A DNA stretch of 64,000 bases from JBBDSU01 sp040904825 (GTDB lineage: Bacteria > Actinomycetota > Nitriliruptoria > Nitriliruptorales > Nitriliruptoraceae): the NCBI GenBank assembly GCA_040904825.1, contig JBBDSU010000061.1, forward strand, positions 1 to 64,000, read 5' to 3'. A model generated the notes under the pieces. It was not told the DNA's origin. It did not search any database and saw only the letters and a list, made by a program, of their open reading frames with translations. This document shows, in pieces, positions 58,624-64,000 of the stretch. The translations under genes and the position numbers were made by a program. How positions within the stretch are numbered: position 1 is the first letter of the stretch; every line of letters starts with the position of its first letter.

Positions 58624-59523
58624 GTGACAAGGATCGACCAGCTGCTGGCGGCCGGGCCGACGATCTCATTCGAGTTCTTTCCGCCACGCAATGACGACGC
58701 GGCCGCACGGTTGCGCACGACGCTGGGCGAACTCGAGCCGCTGGCACCTTCGTTCGTGTCAGTGACGTACGGCGCAGGAGGTTCAACACGCGAGCGCACC
58801 CACCGGCTGGTGGTGGAGCTGCTGGGTGACACGACGCTCAATCCGATGGCGCACCTGACGTCGGTGTGCCATCGGCGCGACGAACTCTCCGACATCTTGG
58901 CGCGATACCGCGACGCGGGCGTCGTCAACATCATGGCCCTGCGAGGCGATGCCCCCAAAGACACCGAGCCGTTCTGGGAGCTCGACCATGCCGTCGACCT
59001 GGTCGAGCTGGCACGCGAGATCGGTGGCGGCGCGTTCTCGATCGGCGTGGCCGCCCATCCCGAAGGTCATCCTGCATCGTCCGACATGGCCCGCGATCGT
59101 GATCACCTCGCAGCCAAGCTCGCAGCCGCCGACTTTGGCGTCACTCAGTTCTTTTTCGACATCGAGGTGTACCTGCGCATGGTCGACGACCTCGCGGCTC
59201 GGGGATGCACCACACCCGTCATCCCCGGCATCATGCCGGTCACCGACGTGCGCCAGATTCAACGGTTCGCAGAACTCTCCGGAGCCCAGTTCCCCCCGCA
59301 ACTGGCCGCCCGGCTCGATCATGTCGCCGATGACCTTGACGAGGTGCGTCGGATCGGTATCGACGTCGCCACCGAGTTGTGCCAGGGGCTGCTGGAGGCT
59401 GGTGCTCCCGGGCTCCACTTCTACACGCTCAACAAGTCAACAGCGACCCGTCAGATCTTCCAGCGCCTTCAGCAAGCCAGCCTGATCACGACCTCAGCCG
59501 ATACGAGCCCAGCCGACCGTTGA
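58624..59523 (+). CDS. metF: 5,10-methylenetetrahydrofolate reductase
   Basis: A 299-residue FAD enzyme that makes 5-methyl-THF for MetH. It shows the N-terminal TISFEFFPPRND motif with the conserved Glu, SVTYGAGGSTRERTHRLV, LTSVCHRRDELSDIL, NIMALRGDAPKD (FAD/folate site) and FFFDIEVYLRMVDDL. The GTG start is preceded by CGGAGG and follows metH by 58 bases, so the two are probably co-transcribed. Confidence 0.95.
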   Translation: MTRIDQLLAAGPTISFEFFPPRNDDAAARLRTTLGELEPLAPSFVSVTYGAGGSTRERTHRLVVELLGDTTLNPMAHLTSVCHRRDELSDILARYRDAGVVNIMALRGDAPKDTEPFWELDHAVDLVELAREIGGGAFSIGVAAHPEGHPASSDMARDRDHLAAKLAAADFGVTQFFFDIEVYLRMVDDLAARGCTTPVIPGIMPVTDVRQIQRFAELSGAQFPPQLAARLDHVADDLDEVRRIGIDVATELCQGLLEAGAPGLHFYTLNKSTATRQIFQRLQQASLITTSADTSPADR

Positions 59524-59525
59524 CG

Positions 59526-60515
59526 CTACGGATCGACATCAAGGTCAGCGCGAGCCCAGTCGATGGTGCGCCCGAGCCCGTCAGCCAAGTCCACCGTCGG
59601 CGCCCATGACAGGTGCGCTTTGGCAACGCTGAGGTCGGGACGACGTCGCTGCGGATCGGCCGTCGGCCGATCGACGTGGACGATGGGCACATCCACATCT
59701 GCCAGCGACCGGACCATTCTCGCAACCTCGCTGACGGTCACCTCGACCTCAGATCCAAGGTTGCACGGCAAGATCCGATCCGACACCAGCAGGCGCAGCA
59801 TCCCGTCCACCAGGTCGTCGACGAAGCACAGCGAACGGGTCTGAGACCCGTCGCCTTGCACGGTGATCGGTTCACCTCGCAGCGCTTGGCCGACAAACGT
59901 CGGCACCAGCCGCCCGTCATCGTGGCGCATACCCGGGCCGTAGGTGTTGAAGATGCGGGCTACGCGAACATCGACGCCATGGTCGCGGTGATAGGCGTAG
60001 GTCATTGCCTCGGCGAACCGCTTCGCTTCGTCGTAGACACCACGCGGACCGATGGCATCGACATTGCCGAGGTACGACTCGGGTTGAGGATGCACTTCGG
60101 GGTCGCCGTAGACCTCCGAGGTCGAAGCCAGCATGAACCTTGCGCCACGAGCCCGGGCCACGCCAAGAGCATTGAGGGTTCCAATCGAACCCACCTTGAG
60201 GGTGTGTATCGGATGGCGCAGGTAGTCGATGGGCGAAGCGGGTGATGCCAAATGCAGCACGACAGCGACGTCGTCTGGGACCGCGATGTGGTTGATCACA
60301 TCGCCGTTGACCAGCGTGAACCGGACATCGTCGGCCAAGTCGGCAACATTGCTCTGACGGCCGGTGATGAATGAATCGATGGCCCACACATCAAGGCCCG
60401 CGTCCAACAGTTTCCGGCAGACATATGAACCGAGGAATCCGGCTCCGCCGGTCACCAGCGCCCGATGTCCGGCGAAGGCGGCCGCCACCCGTTCACTGCC
60501 GGTGGGGCCGTCCAT
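59526..60515 (-). CDS. NAD-dependent UDP-glucuronate decarboxylase-like epimerase
   Basis: A 329-residue extended SDR. It has the glycine-rich ALVTGGAGFLGSYVCRKLLD, HLASPASPIDYLRHPIHTLK, a catalytic S-T-S-E-V-Y and Y-D-E-A-K pair, and RIFNTYGPGMRHDDGRLVPT. The P-S-P-I/D-Y and I-G-P-R-G-x-Y-D-E signatures are those of UXS, which makes UDP-xylose from UDP-glucuronate for envelope glycans. Other sugar epimerases share parts of these motifs. It is convergent with metF with 2 bases between the stops. Confidence 0.82.
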   Translation of the reverse strand: MDGPTGSERVAAAFAGHRALVTGGAGFLGSYVCRKLLDAGLDVWAIDSFITGRQSNVADLADDVRFTLVNGDVINHIAVPDDVAVVLHLASPASPIDYLRHPIHTLKVGSIGTLNALGVARARGARFMLASTSEVYGDPEVHPQPESYLGNVDAIGPRGVYDEAKRFAEAMTYAYHRDHGVDVRVARIFNTYGPGMRHDDGRLVPTFVGQALRGEPITVQGDGSQTRSLCFVDDLVDGMLRLLVSDRILPCNLGSEVEVTVSEVARMVRSLADVDVPIVHVDRPTADPQRRRPDLSVAKAHLSWAPTVDLADGLGRTIDWARADLDVDP

Positions 60516-60560
60516 ATTCGCTCCACGGGTGGTCCGGGCCGTGCCAGCCGGCAGTCCCGG

Positions 60561-60656
60561 TCAGCCAGACACTCTGCTGACAAACCGTTGCACCGACGGG
60601 AGCATGGCAGTGGCAATGAGGATCTTGGCGGCGTCGCCGATCAAGAAAGGACTCGT
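60561..60656 (-). pseudogene. BioY (biotin transporter) C-terminal remnant
   Basis: About 31 codons encode the amphipathic end typical of the biotin ECF S-component BioY: P-F-L-I-G-D-A-A-K-I-L-I-A-T-A-M-L-P then a basic tail. A stop codon lies immediately upstream in the same frame and nothing else of BioY is present. It is a relic, not a working transporter. The surrounding 60516-60806 holds no other gene. Confidence 0.4.
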
Positions 60657-60806
60657 TCACCCGGAATCACATCGGCAAGGATCGCGCGGCGGGCGGCAGG
60701 TGAAGCGGATGAAGAACTCCCGGGCGGCCTCCAGGGTTGGACCCCGCACAAGTTAGTCGAGCGGCACCACCTGCAGGTCACACCGGCCGATTTACCGGCA
60801 GAACTC

Positions 60807-61196
60807 TCACCGGCGCCGGCCAGCCATCCGCTCGATGGTGCGTCGCAGGCGGCTGGAGGTGAAGTAGCCGAGCCACGCTCCCAGCGAATTGGCCACCACG
60901 TCAACCGGATCGCTGACTCGATCCTCAAGTCGCAACTGGAGCAGTTCGATCGTCACCGACAGTGCCACCGCTGACCACACCACTCGTCGATGATGAGGCC
61001 ACCAAAATCCCAGCACCAGGCCGAGAGGAACAAACAACGCCACGTTGGCCGCCATCTCGAGCACGGCGAAATCGACCGTGTCGACAACCGGGTCAGGCAA
61101 AAATGGCAGCCAGTCCGGCGGGTCGAACAGCGTCAGCATGACAATCGGCGCAACCGCGACCGCCAGCGTCAGTACCTGGGTGCCACGGCGCAACAC
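60807..61196 (-). CDS. VanZ-like membrane protein
   Basis: A 129-residue protein of four hydrophobic helices. The NVALFVPLGLVLG and the SVTIELLQLRLEDRVSDPVD segments, with D-V-V-A-N-S-L-G-A-W-L-G, are the VanZ family signature. VanZ proteins have been tied to teicoplanin resistance, but most members are uncharacterised. It is separated by only five bases from the downstream end of pckA, and so may be transcribed with it. Confidence 0.85.
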   Translation of the reverse strand: MLRRGTQVLTLAVAVAPIVMLTLFDPPDWLPFLPDPVVDTVDFAVLEMAANVALFVPLGLVLGFWWPHHRRVVWSAVALSVTIELLQLRLEDRVSDPVDVVANSLGAWLGYFTSSRLRRTIERMAGRRR

Positions 61197-61201
61197 GAGC
61201 G

Positions 61202-62740
61202 CTAGATACCCGCGCTGGTGGCAACTTTCGGGTCGAGTGTCGCGAACTTGGCGAGATATGCGGCTCGTTCCGACTTGACCGTCGCTACCAGCGTCTCGTA
61301 CTCGTCGAGCCGGCCTTGACGCTCATACAGGCTCCGTGGCCGGAGCAGCTCGCCGTCATCGACCCCCGGGATCGCTGACGCGACGAGATAGCCGAAGTCG
61401 GGATCCTCGACCCAGTCGATCGTGCCATCGACGATCGCTTCCTGGATCGCCGCGCTGTGGCGGATTTCAACCTTCTTCGAGCGCGGTTCGTCCTTGCCGC
61501 CTCCAACCCGGCCCGTATTGAACAGGTAGACCTCAAGTCCGAAGGTTTCGAGCAGTTCGAGCAGGCGATTGCCCTGGCTCGAATCATCCTCGAACCAGAA
61601 CGGGTTCGTACCCGGCACGCGCAGGCTCTTGCCCGCTTCCGCAGCACCCCCTGCCGACGTTCCCTTCGTCTCACCGAGCATGAAGTAGTAGGGCACCTGT
61701 TCAGGCTTGAGCTTGGCGACCGCAGGGATCAACGTCTCGTTCCAGTTGAGAATGAACAAGTAGCGCGCAAGTGGCAGATCGCTCGGATCGCGATGGCGAA
61801 TGTCGGCCAATCCAAAGGTGCAACGACCGTTGGCGGTGTAGTTGGTGTCAAAGAAATCGACCTTGCCGGTGTCGGTCACCGACACTGACTCAAGCCACGC
61901 TTCCGGCGATGTGGCGCCGCCATAGATCGTCGGCTCGTCGTCGGGATCAAGTCCGAACGTCTTGGCGAAGCAGCCATTTTCGGTCGTGTAGACCTTGCCG
62001 CCCGGCATGAGTGCGATGAAATCGTCCTGAACGGGCAGTGACCCTTTGACGTTGCGGAAGGTCGTGGTCGTCTTGCCGGTCCCTGACATCCCGATGATCA
62101 ATGCGAGCTGCTCGGTTCCGTCAGCGGTCTGTTCAGCTGGGAAAGTCTTGGCACCGGAGTGCATCGCGAGCCCGCCACGGTCGTAGACCAGACGGTTCCA
62201 CATGCGCAGCCCGCCCATCTTCGACTCGCCGAAGTAGTCCGACCCAAAGACACGCGTCACCCAGTTATCCAGATCAATCGTGATCAGCGCATCGTTGGGT
62301 TTCCCAGGCGCCATCAAATTGGGCGTATAGACGACCGTGAAGTCCGCCTTGAAGTCACCGTCCGGCGGGAAATACAGCTGCTGCTGCATAGCCGGGATAT
62401 TGGAGTTGGACTTCTCGATGTAGAGGCGCACACCGGTGCGGAATGCTGGGTCAGGCCCGATGTAGCCCTCAATCAGGACCATGTCGCTCTCGGCGATGTA
62501 GGCGTCCTGCTGAGCCGCCCATTCGCCGGCCTCCGCACGCGAGATCGTCGGCTTGCCGGTGGGTTCGTCCGAAACGAAGAATGTCGACGCGCCGAGCCGT
62601 GAAAGCACCCGCGCTCGATAGTTGAGATTGCCGAACTCGGTCTCGGTGACATTTGGCATGAGGTCAAGGACCCACTGACGCAATTCAGATTGCGTCGGGT
62701 TGACGGCTACTGATGCCGCAGGAGGGAGTTCGAAAGCCAC
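61202..62740 (-). CDS. pckA: Phosphoenolpyruvate carboxykinase (ATP type)
   Basis: A 512-residue gluconeogenic enzyme interconverting oxaloacetate and PEP with ATP. It has the kinase-1a loop IIGMSGTGKTTTTF and the metal-binding D in VQDDFIAL. Also visible are NGCFAKTFGLDPDDEPTIYG, DTNYTANGRC, a lid with TKGTSAGGAAEAGKS, and W-N-E-T-L. The GTG at 62740 is chosen for its AAGGAG; the frame is open 45 codons further upstream without a ribosome site. Slightly divergent from the E. coli form but all key loops are recognisable. Confidence 0.92.
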   Translation of the reverse strand: MAFELPPAASVAVNPTQSELRQWVLDLMPNVTETEFGNLNYRARVLSRLGASTFFVSDEPTGKPTISRAEAGEWAAQQDAYIAESDMVLIEGYIGPDPAFRTGVRLYIEKSNSNIPAMQQQLYFPPDGDFKADFTVVYTPNLMAPGKPNDALITIDLDNWVTRVFGSDYFGESKMGGLRMWNRLVYDRGGLAMHSGAKTFPAEQTADGTEQLALIIGMSGTGKTTTTFRNVKGSLPVQDDFIALMPGGKVYTTENGCFAKTFGLDPDDEPTIYGGATSPEAWLESVSVTDTGKVDFFDTNYTANGRCTFGLADIRHRDPSDLPLARYLFILNWNETLIPAVAKLKPEQVPYYFMLGETKGTSAGGAAEAGKSLRVPGTNPFWFEDDSSQGNRLLELLETFGLEVYLFNTGRVGGGKDEPRSKKVEIRHSAAIQEAIVDGTIDWVEDPDFGYLVASAIPGVDDGELLRPRSLYERQGRLDEYETLVATVKSERAAYLAKFATLDPKVATSAGI

Positions 62741-63134
62741 GGAATTTGCTCCTTGCGGGCCGGCGTCACCGCGCCGAACCCTTGCTCGGTTGCGTACCTG
62801 CATCGCGAACGCAGGCTGCGCACGCACGCTTCGCTGCCATGCGGAAAGCGGATCCACGACGATAGCCCCACGCATGCGGATGGCCCAAGTCGCTAAGGCG
62901 ACCCGTCCACCCTGCGTCCCCAGAGATCACTCGCACCGATATGTATCCATCGCCTTAATCCGGGAAAACCCACCTTTATGACACGTCTACGCCTTGCCTG
63001 TCTTATCAATAAGAGGCTGCCCTCGTGCGCGCAAATGAATGCGCCTCGGTGGCGAAAAAGATCACGATTGCTACGCTCGGCGCTATTGGTAAGGAAAACA
63101 GCCGTATTTGGCGGCAATTCTCAAGGAGAACTTG
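62741..63134. other. Divergent intergenic region between pckA and a small gene
   Basis: About 390 bases without a credible gene. It is AT-richer between 62930 and 63120 than the neighbouring genes and should contain the promoters of pckA (minus) and of the small gene at 63135 (plus). I see several AT-rich hexamers but no pair with confident spacing, and no riboswitch-like structure. Confidence 0.5.
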
Positions 63135-63539
63135 GTGCCTCGACAGATGAGCGACGAACACAAAGCCGCGCTCGCAAGGGGACGTGCGCAAGGAAAAGCT
63201 GTGCGCGAGTATCTGGCTGCGCTTGACTCCGAACGCAAGCCGGGGCGACGGCTCGACAGTGACACGATCAAGGCACGGATTCCCCAAATTCAGGCTGAAA
63301 TAGATGCGGAACCCGATCCCGCACGCCGCGTCGACCTGATTCAGCGCCGGCTTGATCTTGAGAATCGTCTGGTCGACCTTGAGGACCAGCCGGACATCGA
63401 CGCGCTCGAAGCGGCATTTGTTGCGGCGGCTTACGAATACTCAGACCGCAAGGGGATCACCTACGCGGCGTGGAGAGAAGCTGGCGTGCCCGCAGCCACC
63501 TTAAAGGCCGCTGGCATTGCACGAACCCGGCGGCAGTAG
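63135..63539 (+). CDS. Conserved small unknown protein
   Basis: A 134-residue soluble protein from GTG 63135, preceded by AAGGAG. A basic N-terminus (MSDEHKAALARGRAQGKAVR), a coiled-coil middle (IQRRLDLENRLVDLEDQPDI) and the compact end DRKGITYAAWREAGVPAATL are visible. The end resembles a short DNA-binding-like helical motif found in other small actinobacterial proteins. A nucleoid or RNA role is possible but not shown. Its last 39 bases overlap the convergent MBL-fold gene. Confidence 0.68.
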   Translation: MPRQMSDEHKAALARGRAQGKAVREYLAALDSERKPGRRLDSDTIKARIPQIQAEIDAEPDPARRVDLIQRRLDLENRLVDLEDQPDIDALEAAFVAAAYEYSDRKGITYAAWREAGVPAATLKAAGIARTRRQ

Positions 63540-64000
63540 GCCTTCGCTTTCCAAATGCCGCACGGCCGCGATCACCGAGTGGGCTGCTGCGGCAGCCATG
63601 TCGGGCCCGAGTTCCGGATACAGCCGCTTAACGATGTCCTCGACAGTAAGCGGTCCATCTGCCAGAACCGACAGAATCTGGTCGAGTCGGTGGTGCCGGT
63701 GAGCGAGGTAGTAGTCCACCACCGCGGTGGGGTCTTCGACCAGTTCGGGGCCGTGGCCAGGAAACAATGCGTCCGGGCCGAGTCTGTGGACTTTCCTCAG
63801 ACTTTCGAGATAGTCGGTCAGATTCCCACCGTTGCGTGAGATCACCGAAGTGCCGCGTCCAAGAATGTGGTCACCGACCAGCAGTGCCCCTGTCGGCAGG
63901 CGCAGCGACAAGTGGTCGTCAATATGGCCCGGGGTAGCCACGACTTCGATGCCGCCGACGCCTTCTACGTCCAGTTGCGAACCATCGCCGACAACCACGC
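63501..64000 (-). CDS. MBL-fold metallo-hydrolase, C-terminal part (cut by window edge)
   Basis: The visible 166 codons are the C-terminal half of a beta-lactamase-fold hydrolase. TPGHIDDHLSLRLPTGALLVGD is the metal-binding His-x-x-D-H and strand. LFPGHGPEL has the last metal-binding His, and a helical LACTB2-like winged-helix tail follows (HRLDQILSVLADGPLTVEDI). The N-terminal H-x-H-x-D-H site lies beyond the right edge. These enzymes are often thioesterase- or nuclease-like; substrate unknown. The convergent small gene overlaps the last 39 bases. Confidence 0.82.
   Translation of the reverse strand, partial: VVVGDGSQLDVEGVGGIEVVATPGHIDDHLSLRLPTGALLVGDHILGRGTSVISRNGGNLTDYLESLRKVHRLGPDALFPGHGPELVEDPTAVVDYYLAHRHHRLDQILSVLADGPLTVEDIVKRLYPELGPDMAAAAAHSVIAAVRHLESEGLLPPGSCNASGL

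Noticed and set aside
1..64000. tRNA, rRNA, transposase or integrase genes
   Set aside because: I looked for cloverleaf-like and conserved rRNA sequences and for transposase motifs on both strands and found none that I could support.

Overview
The window looks like chromosomal DNA of a high-GC actinobacterium, most likely from or near the class Acidimicrobiia. That placement is an inference. It rests on the high GC content, frequent GTG starts, separate purS/purQ/purL genes, an F420-NADP reductase (npdG), homodimeric E1 pyruvate dehydrogenase (aceE), an actinobacterial-type Tad pilus locus, DivIVA-like hendecad coiled-coil and FHA/FtsK proteins, and a Cheo-type LexA box. The sequence is a scaffold with three 100-N gaps at 1930-2029, 33402-33501 and 57758-57857. 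The second gap is flanked on both sides by the same 55 bases, so it is an assembly artefact. The third removes part of metH.

Layout. 1-463: no convincing gene; a 9-bp tandem repeat at the left edge and a perfect LexA-type box at 255-266. 464-1786: MATE exporter. 2042-9147 (minus): a compact, mostly overlapping Tad/Flp pilus operon running cpaB-like, tadZ, tadA, tadB, tadC, a 58-residue Flp-like pilin, and three TadE/TadG-like pseudopilins. 9288-10189: an excisionase-type HTH gene convergent with a protein that appears to hold two Sm-like barrels. 10486-12433: chrA and a lipoprotein. 12585-19627: purine genes purF, purL, purQ and purS, interrupted by a GGDEF gene, an antisense small membrane gene and an unknown membrane protein. 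19795-22572: npdG, a 550-residue hendecad coiled-coil protein and a pirin remnant. 22573-27794: LCP protein, DUF429 protein, lipoprotein and a PAS-GGDEF enzyme. 27927-31907: a truncated IlvD/Edd dehydratase, an SDR, a third GGDEF protein and map. 31951-33327: a GHL10-type lipoprotein. 33338-38573 (minus): a DUF983/DUF4129/MoxR/DUF58 cluster ending in a frameshifted gene. 38653-40156: FrnE-type DsbA and a spermidine-synthase-like protein.

40228-46795 is the most unusual locus. It holds a protein with two WXG100-like hairpins and a 1441-residue EssC-type ATPase (beta-grasp, FHA, two membrane segments, three FtsK domains). Across an intergenic region carrying a perfect 13-bp inverted repeat lies a divergent soluble Ser/Thr kinase. 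It reads as a minimal type VII secretion-like unit; no EccB/D/E or mycosin is visible.

46851-64000 is mostly metabolic: CaiB-type CoA-transferase, enoyl-CoA hydratase, aceE, a lipoprotein coupled to a Leu/Phe/Val dehydrogenase, purM, metH, metF, UDP-glucuronate decarboxylase-like epimerase, a BioY remnant, VanZ-like protein, ATP-type PEP carboxykinase, a conserved small unknown and a partial MBL-fold hydrolase. Together these link C1/methionine metabolism (metH, metF), purine synthesis (purF, L, Q, S, M) and central carbon entry and exit (aceE, pckA). Three I-site-bearing diguanylate cyclases point to active c-di-GMP signalling; no EAL or HD-GYP phosphodiesterase is present here.
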